Shown: positions 11,705 through 23,427 of the stretch, one piece after another
How positions within the stretch are numbered: position 1 is the first letter of the stretch
Layout of the letters: each line of letters starts with the position of its first letter
DNA from: Dermanyssus gallinae
Lineage: Eukaryota; Arthropoda; Arachnida; Mesostigmata; Dermanyssidae
NCBI GenBank assembly: GCA_003439945.1
Contig: QVRM01005467.1
Coordinates: 87,001 to 151,000 of the forward strand
Direction of reading: 5' to 3'
DNA: 64,000 bases
Notes under the pieces: model-generated
What the model saw: only the letters and a program-made list of their open reading frames with translations
What the model was told of the DNA's origin: nothing
Databases searched by the model: none
Made by a program: the position numbers and the translations under genes

Positions 11705-11785
11705 ATTGCCGTTCTAAGCGCCCCTGATATGGAAGGACGACATGTGTATTAAGGTATACAGATCAAGCAAACTACATTTATGTAT
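11705..11785 (-). repeat. Dispersed repeat H, copy 2
   Basis: An inverted match to 8771-8856 over about 75 bases with roughly four-fifths identity by eye. The sequence further left (11634-11700) resembles 31180-31250, so the repeat unit may be longer than the 75-base core. Confidence 0.65.
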
Positions 11786-12174
11786 ACATATCAAGCAAAC
11801 AATAAAACAGTCAGTCCAGCAGAGGTTGTAGTTGGGTTCCGTTTTCCACGTCGAAGACGAATCATCACTAGAAGCTATGATTACATTACGCAACTGTAGG
11901 AGGGGCCGTGCCGGTGCGGCCGTTATCGCGACAGTGCCTTGTCACGGATGCCGATCATTATTATTATTATAATAATTATTATTACAATTCGTGTTACCCT
12001 TACGGCTGCTCGGATAAGTTGATTTCGTCTTTATGAAAAGTGTGTGACACTGCTACAGCAGCCGTTGTGAGCTGTCAGCAGGCAGCTCGACTCGAGAACA
12101 GCCGCCACTGTTGAATTCCACCACTGTTGTTGGCACGTTTGCGATTAGCTCTTTCTGGTCATAGTTAGTGATAG

Positions 12175-12215
12175 CCCCCCCCCCCCCCCTCCCCCCTCCC
12201 CCCCGCCCTCCTCCA
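12175..12215. repeat. C-rich homopolymer tract
   Basis: Four or more runs of five to eleven C residues separated by T or G. The minus strand therefore has closely spaced G-runs compatible with a G-quadruplex. Confidence 0.8.
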
Positions 12216-12797
12216 CCACTGTGTACTATCGGTTTGCCTCCCATTCCTCTCTCTCACTTATTCACCCATTCGCCGCCCCTTCTGTTTTTAAAGAAAAACA
12301 GCGAAACAAGAATGGCCCAGCGGCCAAGCCCAGCAAGTGCCGTAGCTGGCAACGGCCAGCAACCGATCAATATCGCCATCGAAACACGTCAATAATCAGC
12401 TGGCTAGTTGAATGAACAAACGACCGACTGAATAGACTTTCCTAGCTCTTTTCCCCCGAAACAAGCGAACAAAAATCTGGCTACTCCGAAAAAAAATTCG
12501 CTCTCTAGTATCTGTGCTATAACGATAGTGCGATCGCTCTTGTCCACACCTCACATGTATCTATTCCTTTTATCTCTTTCCCACACTCCCCCCGCCCTCC
12601 TCCTCCTTCCCTCCCACGGCCCCCACCCGCTTCCATTCACCGCACTGACATTGTGTTCGAAACAGACATACACATACATAGATACGCACACACACATTCT
12701 ATGCCTAGTGCCTATGCAATGCTGCGGGTGATCTGTGGCGTGGTTTTCAACGATTTTGGCCGCATCACCCCCATTACAAGTTCTGCTTTTTACTGTT

Positions 12798-12950
12798 ATG
12801 ACTACTTTGGCACCAACGTCGGCCAGCGTCGACAGCGACGCAACAAACCCCAGCGACACTGGCACCAACCAGCAAGGACTTCTTGGTCTTGGTGCTGCTG
12901 TTGCTGTTGTTGCTTTTGCTGTTCTCTGCTTTGTTTTCCTGATCTCCTGA
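12798..12950 (+). other. Possible 50-codon ORF with a C-terminal hydrophobic segment
   Basis: ATG at 12798 opens a frame ending in TGA at 12948-12950. The first 27 residues are polar and rich in Thr, Ser and Asp. The rest (LLGLGAAVAVVAFAVLCFVF) is a continuous hydrophobic stretch that would make a tail-anchored membrane peptide. However, this segment comes from a GCT/GTT-rich trinucleotide tract, which yields hydrophobic residues by chance. No homologue is recognised, so it may well be non-coding. Confidence 0.15.
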
Positions 12951-13699
12951 CGACGTTCTTACGTCAGACACCCTCACCCCCCTGGTTACCACAGAGCTTC
13001 TGGTTAGTCGCAAGTTCGAGCCAGTCGAACAGCTAGTTTGATTGATAGCAACTAAATCGATCGATTCATACGATGCTGTTGTTGTTACAACGTACGACAG
13101 ACGGACATCAGCGATCTGCCACAACCCCAGACAATCGCCTCATCGCCGGCTTACTAGGAGGTGGATGACGACGACGATGAAGAAACAACAAAACGACAAC
13201 AAAACAACAACAAAAACAACAACTCTACTATACTAGTACAATAACAGCCGCAATAACAATCGTTACATTTTTTCTTTTCTTTCAAAGATAAAATTACTTT
13301 TATTATTTCAAAAATGGCGCCTGTGCTGTAGCGTACTATGGTCATACATGTATTGTTTCCAGTATGCGTTTTCCTGCAAGGGAAACGTAGCCAATCGCCA
13401 AATAGGCGGGTATAATTTGATTTTGCATGCGCCCATTTGGCCATCCGCCAAGCAAACAACCCGTACACGTATACGAACTCAAAACGGGCCATGGCTTTTG
13501 GAATGGGGAATTGCTGATTTTTTAGGTTATTGAGCGTCCGTCAAAAGTGTCCCAAAGGGTCCTAGCAACTCACGTTTTGTAAGCTGACAATGATGATATG
13601 TTGCCTTGCTCGAATAGTGAGTCTGTTTTAGGAACAACGTCAGGAGAAACCTTAAAGAGCGCCTAAACCGCGTGTGCCTCAGAAGCGTGTTCTAGACGC

Positions 13700-14300
13700 T
13701 CCCTGATAGAGCTCCCGGATAATGTATGCGCCTAAGACACGTCGGTAAAACGCACTCGTTAGTTTTATAGTTGAAGTCAAGTACTCTATGCTCCAGTAAT
13801 ACGTATTTGGAGGGTGCAAGGATTATGCCATTTTCAGAATACCGTCGAACAATGACCTCGACAGCCGACAGCAGAGCACTATAGGTGCCAATTAAAAAAT
13901 AAAATAATAAAGTGTTAAATCCTCCCCATATTTAATATATTATACGTCAAGTTGCAGGTACTTCTTAATGTCCAAAACAGAAATCGTATACAGAAAAGGG
14001 GATACATATCCCTCTTGAGATACACCAGATACTGCACGGCATAGCCGGCTTAGTTTATTACTAACATTTACTTGGAAGTGACGGTAGCTTTAAAATGCCT
14101 GCACCCATTGTACTGTATGGGTGTGGATATCCAAGTGTTCCAATTCGAGGAGCCAATGAGAGTGATCTACTCTGTCAAATGCGCTTTTTTGGTCAAAATA
14201 AAGACTGTGAAACATTCGTCGAGCTTAGCGCAGTTCTTTACCTAAGACAGCGTTTACGAAACACACAACCTTACACATGCTGTGTACATGCTGACAAATC
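13700..14300 (-). pseudogene. Decayed LINE reverse transcriptase
   Basis: On the minus strand the frame near 14130-14220 reads LYFDQKSAFDRVDHSHWLL, the RT motif A block. It continues into a block with QWVQAF-stop-SYRHFQVNV, then SGVSQEGYVSPFLYTISVL (about 13960-14035) at the PQGS motif B position. A shifted frame near 13800-13870 gives SENGIILAPSKY, the block after the catalytic YADD. Stops and frameshifts show that it is dead. It resembles the Jockey/CR1-like remnant at 2770-3660. Confidence 0.82.
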
Positions 14301-15588
14301 AAGTAAGCAGTTTAAAGTCAAAAAATGATTTAAGTGGTTAAACATTTCTCTCGCCGAAAAAAGTGAACAATAGTTAACCAATTTGGTGTACATGACATTT
14401 ACATTTGAACAGTCCACAGAAACTAGCTCAGTTAGCACAATCTAAAGAACTCGCAATGAGAGCGGCATTCATTCTTTTATAATCGAGCCGAGAACTGAAT
14501 AGAGATCAAGTATATCCCCAACGCATAAACAGGAAAGCGAGTTAGCTGAGATAGCTCATGTGCCAAACAGCACGCCCTAATTTTTATTCCATAGAGTCGG
14601 TGAGCACAATTTGAGATTGTCAGTCAAGTTTGAAGACTCTGACCAGTACAACAGGGCTGTATTGACACCTGTCCCGACCACAGGTGTCTATAATTTGGCA
14701 TAGAATGTGGTAATAATACGAATATAATGTGGTACAAATATTGTCGATGCGTTGAGGGACAGTTCTGACCCTCTGAGAGCTCTCCCTTGAGGCAGACGCG
14801 TAACAAGTGCAGACAAGACAAAAGCCGTCTTGTTTAGACACTAAGTCAACAGAGATGTTACCCCCTTAATTAATTAGCACCCCCCCCCCCCCCCCGCCAG
14901 GATGACAAGAGGATGTACGCGTTCGACGACGTCCGTGCCACAGGCCTCAAGGCCCATTACGAGCGTCGAGACATGTTTTGTACTGAATATATGTTAAATA
15001 AATATGCGTGTTATACTAAATAAAACAAATGTATTCACCCGGTAAGCTAAAGCCAGCGCTTACGAAGCACACAATCATAGCAGTGTGTATCGGTAGTGAC
15101 CGTGGCAAAGCAGTATCGACAGCAGTGCTGCTCGATCACTAGTCTAAGGAACTCACCACAAGCTGAATAACCAAGCTAGCACGGGGCAGAACGGCACAAA
15201 TGACCGCTGCGGGGGTGCCAAACACTTGTTCTCTTTCCTCATCCTCCTCCTCGTCGTCGTCGTCGTCATCATCGTCGTTGCGGTCACCATTGCCTTAACT
15301 TTGACCGTTTGGCAGCTTCATTCATTGATATCGATTGAGAAATTTGTGCGTCACGGCGACTTTTCAATTGAGCGGCGGACGGCGCGCTGTAGCGTCAGCG
15401 GCTGCGAAGGGGGCAGCCATTGTAGCGTAACGACTGCCACCGCGTATCGCGCCATCGCTATCGTTAGAGCTTCTTCACCAATCCAGACAGAAGACCTCGC
15501 ATGAATGACACTTATTACGGTTGTTCTCGCGCACACACACACACAAACCGTACACACACCCATGCTTATATATATATATATATATATA
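14301..15588. other. Gene-free stretch
   Basis: No gene supported. Contains a C-run at about 14880-14896, a GTC/CTC-rich tract at 15235-15280, a CA tract at 15532-15545 and a (TA)n tract at 15567-15588 that served as target for the adjacent MITE. Confidence 0.55.
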
Positions 15589-16027
15589 CAGGGTCTCCCA
15601 GAATTCGTCCAACAAACTTTAAAGTTTAGTACAACATAGGAAAATCATAACTTTTACAGTGGAACAAGGAGTGAAAATATCTTCTAAAGATGGGTGATTA
15701 AGCGTGAACGGCTATATATAATAATTGCAAAGAATTTCATTGTTTTATGAATTATCTTCAATATAATATTTGTTTTGCTTTGAGCTAATCTTCCTCCAAA
15801 CACGCAAGGGTGATTAGTTTGTCGATAGGATGACTGGGGCTCTCGCAGTCGCAGATTTAGTGAAGATATGTCAGGATAAAAAGCTTGATAAAATCACTTT
15901 TGGTAATTTTGCTTTTACACCAAAAGCAGACATTTCCGTATTTTTGTTCTGTTAGAAAAAAAACAATATTTTTTCACTGAGTTGTACTAGACCCCAAAGT
16001 TTGTTGGATCAATTTTAGGAGACCCTG
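15589..16027. mobile_element. Non-autonomous TIR element (MITE), 439 bp
   Basis: Both ends carry matching inverted repeats of about 45-50 bases. The left begins CAGGGTCTCCCAGAATTCGT and the right, read inward, begins CAGGGTCTCCTAAAATTGAT. Both continue with CCAACAAACTTT and a TAGTACAAC block. TA flanks the element at 15587-15588 and 16028-16029, consistent with Tc1/mariner-type integration into the (TA)n tract. The interior has no ORF. The ends do not match the three mariners in this window well, so the transposase that mobilised it is not present here. Confidence 0.9.
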
Positions 16028-16061
16028 TATACGTACATGGACTTCTACTGTATATATATTA

Positions 16062-17337
16062 GGTAAGTCAAAGAGTTCGTCGGCTTTCTGGGACCACATT
16101 TTTTAAATTCCCGCGCTCTGCAGCAGGGCCGCCTGAGAGTGCGGCTGGGTGTTTACATTCAGGAGCAGACCCGTGGCGGCGCGACGGTATACCGGTTCCA
16201 ACTTTACCGTTTCGTTTGCGGAATTGGCAGCTGTTTGCAATGAAGGACAAACATACGCATTTTCGACACATTATGTTGTTCTCCTACCGTGAAGACAGAA
16301 GTGCAGCGCAAACAACCCGGAGGATATGTGCAGTCTACGGAGAAAACGCAGTACACAAATCCACAGTCGAAAAGCGATTCGCCCGTTTCAAAGCTGGAAA
16401 CTTCAATCTCGAAGATGAACCGAGGTCAGGACGACCCAATGTTGTGGAGACCGACGAAGTCATAAGCCTGGTTACTTCGAACCCAGGTTTGACCATAGAA
16501 GAAATTGAAGATGTAACGGGAGTCTCCCACGGAACCGTTTGGAATCGCCTCCATGATGCAGGTTTCGTGCAAGCGGAATACCTGGCTACCACACGACCTC
16601 AAGGATAGGCAGCTTGAAGGGCGAGTCGATACCTGTCACGCACTCCTCCGGAAGAACTCGAATGAGCCATTTCTGAGGAGATTGATAACCGGCGATGAAA
16701 AATGAATACTCTACAGAAACGTAACACAGAAAAGAAGTTGGGTCCCCAGAGGTTCTCAGGCCGCAGCTATCCCTAAACCCGAATTTCATCAGAAGAAGGT
16801 TATGCTGTGCTGCTGGTGGGACTGTGAGGGCGTCGTGTATTTTGAGCTGCTTCCAATAGGTCAGACGATCAACTCCGTCGTCTACTGCAGACAACTTGAA
16901 GATTTGAAGGCTGCAGTAGCAACGAAGCGCCCGGAATTGTCAAACAGGTGGGGCGTCACTTTTCAACATGATAAGGCGACACCACACACAAGTTTGGCCA
17001 CCCGGCAAAAATTGGCGGAGTTTGACTGGGATGTGCTGCCGCACCCAGCTTATAGTCCCGACCTCGCACCATCTGATTATCACTTGTTCAGGTCTCTCCA
17101 GAACTCCCTTGATGGCACAACATTTAAATCTTTGGAGGCTATAAAAAATCACCTCACTCAGTATTTCGACGAGAAGGACAAGACGTTCTGGGAGAAAGGA
17201 ATCATGGATCTACCGAGGCGATGGGCGAAGGTTATCGAACAAAACGGTCAATATATCATTGAATAAAAATACTGTTGTCTGCATAAATAAGGCTCTTTAA
17301 AATCGGGTAAAAAAGCCGACGAGTTTTTTGACTTACC
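16062..17337 (+). mobile_element. Mariner M3, complete but inactivated
   Basis: Inverted repeats begin GGTAAGTCAAAGAGTTCGTC on the left and GGTAAGTCAAAAAACTCGTC on the right (read inward). Both continue with GGCTTT. TA is duplicated at 16060-16061 and 17338-17339, and the element lies within a (TA)n tract. Its 1,276-bp length is normal for mariner. Confidence 0.95.
16240..17266 (+). pseudogene. Mariner M3 transposase with one frameshift and one stop
   Basis: ATG at 16240 starts the frame MKDKHTHFRHIMLFSYRE, which leads into the helix-turn-helix region (CAVYGENAVHKSTVEKRF, DEPRSGRP). A frameshift near 16565-16580 moves the reading frame just before a block with WLPHDL, the equivalent of the mariner linker motif WVPHEL. 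A TGA at 16703-16705 replaces the tryptophan after GDEK. From there the frame is open to the end and includes FQHDKATPHTS and PAYSPDLAPSDYHLF. The second and third catalytic aspartates are separated by 34 residues, as in D,D34D mariners. The stop after NGQYIIE is the natural end. Two lesions make the product non-functional. Confidence 0.93.
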
Positions 17338-17339
17338 TA

Positions 17340-18679
17340 ATATATATATATATAGAGAGCATGTCTGGAGCCGCGAGCTGCGTCTGTGTCGCCCAAGGGC
17401 CTTGACCAAATCTCGACAAATACAAGTGTGCGCCTTCACTATACGGACGCCCAGACGCAGGCCAATGCAGATCCGAGTGCGGTTTACCGAAAAAGCTGCC
17501 CAGGCGGAGTCTGAAGGCTCAGGAGACGTGTGAGGAGCTCGTGGGTATTTCTCTACTGTTCTGCCCGGGCGCGTATGAGCATTTCTCATTTTCAGAGGCT
17601 CAAATGAAGACCGCTTACGATAGTTAAAACAAAGTAAACTTGAACAAAGAATACACTCCCAGGCAGTACAGGATTTGGTCCTGGAACCGAAGTCGCAGCT
17701 CGAACAGCTCTAAACATGTAGTCCAACGGGACCTCCAGCGGGACCGCCCAGCGGGAATGGCATTGCAAATCTCCAGTTTAACCAGGACGGTCGGTGTGTC
17801 GTCCCTTGAGGCCAGAATTGCGCTCGCCGTTTTCTAAATTCCTTTTGTGCGGGTTATCCTGCGGATGGTTTTGGAACATGCAATCGGTCAAACGGACATT
17901 TGTTTTTCTTGAGATCGAAACAACCTAACAGAATTGTTCTGATTTCCGAAGATAGTCGGTTCCAGAAAATAATTTCAACCACTGCAGCAAGTGCGTTCGT
18001 GAGGTTTGGGCCGATTCAATGCTCCAGCCCTCTGACTAAATGTTCTAGATGCCGCGGGCGCATCAGCTCTGGACCAGTTGCCTATCTGGTGGGACGGAGG
18101 GTCGAGTTCCAGGCATATCCTCTCTGAAGGTGCCAAGGTGATGGAGATGGCAACGTCAAGCTTTTGAGAGCCGGGCGTTTTTAGCTAAGGCTGCTTTTAC
18201 TTTAGGATCAGAAGTTGACGAACTTGCCGAGCAAAGTATGCGAGGTGTGCCAGGTGTGTGGACCTCCATGCGTTTTTGTACCTCTACCGGTATCGGGTTC
18301 CGATAAGTAAACCTCTGTACGCGGTCTCTGGTTCGGGGCTTGTCCTTCCTGTATTCCTATCTGGCACCATTTTTGTACGCACAAGGGTTTGATCAAAGAA
18401 TCAACGTGGCTTATCTTAAAGAATCCTTTTTGTGAGACTTTTAAAGTGTCACAGGGGCAAATGAGAGGTTAAAGGTGCAAGCGTTGAGGTCGTTGGTCCT
18501 ATCGATAGCTTGGGGCGTGTGCTTAAGGGCCACCGCGGCGGCCAGACGGGCTCCTTCTGGGATAATGCCGACAATGGACAGGGTCACGTTAAGGCTGTTC
18601 AGTAGGCCAGCACGTTTGCTTTATTGGCCTTGTTTCGTCATTTGTTTTCTAGAGGAGATTTAGGAGACTAAAGCCGTCC

Positions 18680-18725
<46 letters not shown>

Positions 18726-19115
18726 CATCGAACTTATTTGCTTAAACCCACACAGCGAAATATTCAATGTAAGACACGTTGAACCCCGTTGAACCTACTG
18801 CGTGGCAATCGCATTGGGTTTTCGTCAATGATAATAGGTTTAGTCGAAAACTACAGTTTATATTATATCTGTCTAACTGTTTTACTAAAGACGTGAATCG
18901 TGCTTTTGCTTAATCTAATAAATAAGAGACTGTTACGTTATATAGATTTGTATCAATGTTTCAAGTAAAACATGCAAATGCCGCCTTGTCTTAAGCGTTA
19001 GGAAACGTTGCAGCCTTCACATGACGGTCAACAAGAGGTTACGAATGCTAATTGCACAGACAATATTAAAAATGTCGATATTTGTTCGGTCGTAGGTTTT
19101 TTGAATAAACGCGCT
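17340..19115. other. Gene-free stretch
   Basis: Begins with the rest of a (TA)n tract (to about 17354) and holds another at 18684-18721. Short frames between 17640 and 18660 show no recognisable domain. A decayed TE is possible, but I cannot identify one. Confidence 0.5.
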
Positions 19116-19132
19116 AAGATACTTCATCTCTG
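19116..19132. repeat. Left target-site duplication of SINE at 19133
   Basis: The 17-base sequence AAGATACTTCATCTCTG recurs exactly at 19312-19328, on the other side of the SINE. Confidence 0.95.
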
Positions 19133-19311
19133 TCGAGCCCGGTGGCGTGGTGGATTAAGTCTGCGCCTCGCAACCGGAGGAGACACATAGGTGCGCGGGG
19201 TCGAGCCCCACCGTTGCACATTGGTATTTATGGGGGTCCGTCTATGAAGCAACGTGAAAAACAGTTCCGTGGACGTTAAATCTTGGCTGAGGGTCAGCCG
19301 GAAAACTTTAG
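19133..19311 (+). mobile_element. tRNA-derived SINE, full-length copy
   Basis: A 179-bp element flanked by a perfect 17-base TSD (19116-19132 and 19312-19328). The first 80 bases resemble a tRNA, with an A-box-like TGGCGTGGTGGA at 19143-19154 and a B-box region around 19197-19209. The B-box is better preserved in the copy at 47171 (GGTTCGAGCCC). A family-specific body follows, ending GGTCAGCCGGAAAACTTTAG. There is no poly(A) tail. Further copies lie at 30890, 35020, 47171 and, inverted, at 52105. Confidence 0.95.
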
Positions 19312-19329
19312 AAGATACTTCATCTCTGG

Positions 19330-20990
19330 TCCGTGCACTGATCAGTCCCGCTATTGCATCAATTCGAACTAGGAACCAACTGTGTTGCTCCAAGCTGGTT
19401 AGTATGTATATTTAACCGAGTCATGTATTTTGCATTTAATTTCGTGTTTAATTATTTCACATTACAAGCACTACCATAGCCTCTTGGCACACCAATCTCG
19501 GCCGTTTCGTTTGTAGCTCTTCGTGGAAACCGCGCAGAAGCTCCTGTGACTATTTGACCTGACCCTTCGGTATACAGAAAAAGATGATAATTCTGTGGGA
19601 ATCCCAAAAACAGGAGCCATCAGTTTTCCGGCCGACAAAGCATCCTTCGTTTCCTTGGGCGCACACCGCTTGCTTACTGTTTTTACATCGACACACTGCT
19701 GCAAAATGTTCTTCCGTGTGCATTTTTATCGGCGACAATCGCGGCAGCTACCTTGCTCACAGTGTTTTTTAGTTCTAATCGTCCTGCGTTCATTATGCAC
19801 CCCAACTGCTGAGATTTCTCACATCTTAGCTATTTCATACGAGCAGTGCTAACACTCATTTAGTTGAAATGTATGCCATACGTCATTTAAACGCCAATTT
19901 CGCCTGAAACTTGTTATGTGATAGTGAAAAGAGTGTTATTTCCCCGTCATATACTACACAGATAATTGTGGCGTCACCTCATAGAAATTCGAATCACTTG
20001 TTGAAAGACCTACGCATATACAGCACGATAGACGAGGCGACAATATCACATGCCAAATAGTTACGCGTAGTAGTAGAAACATGAGACCGGGTAAACAACT
20101 TGTCTGCTAACTCATCGCCTGGCAACCTCCGATGAAGGAACAGACTATACTTATTCGACGATTTTTCAGTTATCTTATGAATGCTGATGAAAGATTGACC
20201 GCACCTCGGCGTTCACGTCACATGACAATTTTCTGTTTATCAAACTTTCTATCTAATATGGCAGCATCTCACGGACGTCCGTGATGTAAGTCTGTTCGAA
20301 CTGGATATATCTATCTCCTCAGCTCCGGTCGAAGGACACTAACGAGTACACAGACACACATTGTAGCATAGTTTACCCGCCGTAGCATAGACATCCTATC
20401 TCGAAGTTGTTGCTCTGATCCTGATACTCTCCCTTTCTCTAACTTTTTATTTCAGACAGATTGTTTTCATTAGCGTCGATAGAATATACGAATCAGTCTA
20501 TGCCGCCACAACAATGACAAACCCGTGGATGTCATCCTCTGTTTCTCTGTTGGTAGACACCTCTCACTATGTGTCGCACCAAACAGATAACAACGATGTT
20601 TGCTCGCGTATATCCGTGTATTTGGCCAGATGCCACGCAAACACCTCAGTTACAAAATCGAACGCTTTTAAATGTTCGAGTGCTTTTAAAACTGGCAATC
20701 TAGCATCTTCTGAGATGGACACGTAGAGGAGTAGCATACCATGTTCTCTCTTCACCAGTCGTCGTCGTTGTCGTTTTTCAGCTGGGAGTCCCAAACAGAG
20801 GAGCAGCACTTAAATTATGGCATTGTTGTTGCTGTTACAAATGCGGTTCTTGTTTGATAGCGACAAAATAAAGAGGAAGTTGAACAAATATCAACGGCAC
20901 TGCGTTTGTGTTTGGGATACTTCTGATGCTAACCACAATAATATTCCTATTCTTATTTTTATGAAAACGTGTATAAAACGTTTACATAAA
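19330..20990. other. Gene-free stretch
   Basis: No recognisable gene, RNA gene or TE. Reading frames are short and lack motifs. Confidence 0.5.
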
Positions 20991-21002
20991 CGCTAATAAA
21001 CC

Positions 21003-21245
<243 letters not shown>

Positions 21246-22398
21246 ATCTATCGATTTATTTATATATGATGTTTCTATAAACATTGTTGATGTTTGTTTT
21301 TTTATATTTTTCTTTATATAATTTTCCGTTATAGATTTCTTTATATAACTCTTGTATATTAGCAATTAGACAGTTCTAAGGTGAACGTTTGCTTGGCCTT
21401 CACTGTTTACCCCATGACGCTCAAAATGAAAGCCGCGTTTCCGTCATAAATAGCCAAAGACGGCATATACCTTAGAAACTGAATCGCGTCGGTCTCCTGT
21501 GATATCTTGAATGCGTTTAGCTGCATCTTTAAAGAACAGGGTAATTTCCTTAGTTATTTCCACCGTTTCCGCATGATTCCAGCACGTATTACTCTACTAT
21601 TAGACGTGTTGCTCGACGGATAAGCTATACTAAATAGAAAGGTATCGTTTTGCTTTTCGTAAAATTTTGGGGTAATGGGGTAAATATAAATGTTTAATTG
21701 ATACAAACATTCGTTTATATAACTTTAATATGTTGAATTGTCTCCGTGGAGTAAACACTTGTCTCCTCGTGAACGTGTGGTAACGGATTCTCTAGCCCAA
21801 TTACTCACTGATTGATTTACTATTCGCTTGACACGTATACCTAAATACATATGTCACTCTTTCACACCAGGACACTAGTATTAATATACTAAATACACAT
21901 ATAGTATATGAATATTTCATCGGCCTGCCAGTTTTGTTTGGCTCAAGCTATAAATATTGTGGCTTAGGCTGTTCCCGGCTGCTGCCATGGAGTTGACTGC
22001 AATTTAATTCCGCGGGCTGATAAGACGCCCCTTAGTCAACAACAATGAGACAAATTATACTCAAACCGTCTTGTCCTTACCGAGCTAGTGCAAAACAACT
22101 CCTCAAATAGTTGTGCTTGCCCATCCGGGCGACAAACTGAGGCTTTAGTGCCGCTTTGGATTGCTGAGGCAAAACACGTTTCAAAGATATATCCATTTTG
22201 CTCAGTAGCAGCCTCTAAATTAATGTGAGACTTATTGTATACTAAGCTCGCACACAAGGATATATTCGGTAGATGTTTACATGACATGGAGTGTAATGAA
22301 ATGACATTGTGATAGTCATTCATCTTCATGCTCATTCATCAGTTCGTCTATTCAATCCTTCATCAAAATAGGAAAAACGCTATGTTACGCAGTGCTTG
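21246..22398. other. Gene-free stretch
   Basis: No gene supported. Contains repeat H copy 3 at 21806-21885. Confidence 0.5.
21806..21885 (+). repeat. Dispersed repeat H, copy 3 (divergent)
   Basis: Shares the words TTGATTTA, TATTCGCTTG and GTATACCTAAATACA with the copy at 8771-8856. The end of the repeat diverges. Confidence 0.6.
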
Positions 22399-23427
22399 CA
22401 GGGTGTTACAAACATTTGTGAAGATCAATAATAGGAATTATAGAGCTCGTCAAAACAAATATTTTTCCCAGTGGAACATGGTCTCTGAGACTTGTTTCTG
22501 AGTCTTGTTTCGGAGTGAGAGTGATATTACAAAAATATATGACACTGGTATGGTTGCCCGACATAAGAGCACACAATGTTCAATTGCAAGACAACCAGTT
22601 CTACTCTAAAGAAACTAAGCACACATCGAGCTTGTAATAACATTCTGCTTCCTTACACCCGTAGAAGATGCAACGCGGTCGTTTAGAAGATTATTCCCAA
22701 ACCTTGAAGTTCTTCTATTAGCTTTCATATCCAATACCTCGAAATTACCTTATAAACTTACGACCATGTACAGCGCTCAAAACAAGCATTCAGGCAACGT
22801 GCATTTTATGAAAATTATTTTTTAGTAAATCCATGGCAATGCGAGCCGTAATTGCGGAGTGATCAAGATTGAGTGCATGCATAAATGACCTACCCCATCA
22901 GATAAATTACTCCTAGTCATTTATGCATGCACTCAATCCCGACATGCCCGCCGAAAAATCTAAATTACTCCGTAACCACGGCTCGCATTGCCATTTAGTG
23001 CCAAAATGATCTTCGTGAAATGCGTATTTGCTGAGTGTGTTAGTTTTGATGCTGTAGCTGGTCGTAGGGTTGAAATTCTAAAATATTGAGCGTGAAGACT
23101 AATAGCATAACCTAATTTTTGCGAATTCTATCCTAAACGACCATGTCGCATCTTCTGACCGGCAGTATATATTATTATATGTTTAGCAGAATTTTCTCAC
23201 GAACACGGCGGAGTTTCTATATCAGAGTCTGGTTGCCTCGCAATGGCCTATTTTGTTCTTAGATCTAGGATTACACAATCTAATTACACAATCAGTGTCA
23301 CAAATTGTAGTTCACTCTCAATCTGAAACAAGACTTCTCAGAGGTCATGTTGCATTGGAAAAGTATATTTGCTTTAACCAGCTCTGCAATTCTTATTATT
23401 GAAAATAAAAATGTTTGTAACACCTTG
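22399..23427. mobile_element. Foldback-type element with about 490-bp inverted arms
   Basis: The left arm (22399-22890) and the reverse complement of the right arm (22917-23427) align from tip to centre at roughly three-quarters identity by eye. Shared landmarks are GGTGTTACAAACATTT at the tips, TCTGAGA...GTCTTGTTTC, GAAGATGCRACRYGGTCGTTTAG, GGCAATGCGAGCCGT, and ATTGAGTGCATGCATAAATG on each side of a spacer of about 26 bases. There is no ORF with recognisable motifs. The transcript would fold into a near-complete hairpin. The family recurs at 63242-64000. The transposon superfamily is unknown, because the TSD is unclear. Confidence 0.9.

Larger units (their letters stand above)
11786..13690. 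other. Low-complexity, locally GC-richer stretch without a supported gene
   Basis: Contains an ATT/TTA tract at about 11957-11986, a C-rich tract at 12175-12215, a CT-rich stretch at 12540-12640 and CAA-rich DNA at 13180-13230. A 50-codon ORF at 12798-12950 is listed separately. No spliced gene can be built with confidence. Confidence 0.5.

Noticed and set aside
17640..18663. Series of 60-75 codon frames suspected to be a decayed TE
   Set aside because: None gives a recognisable domain on either strand.
22399..23427. CRISPR array or tandem repeat
   Set aside because: The repetition is inverted, not direct, and has no regular spacer unit.
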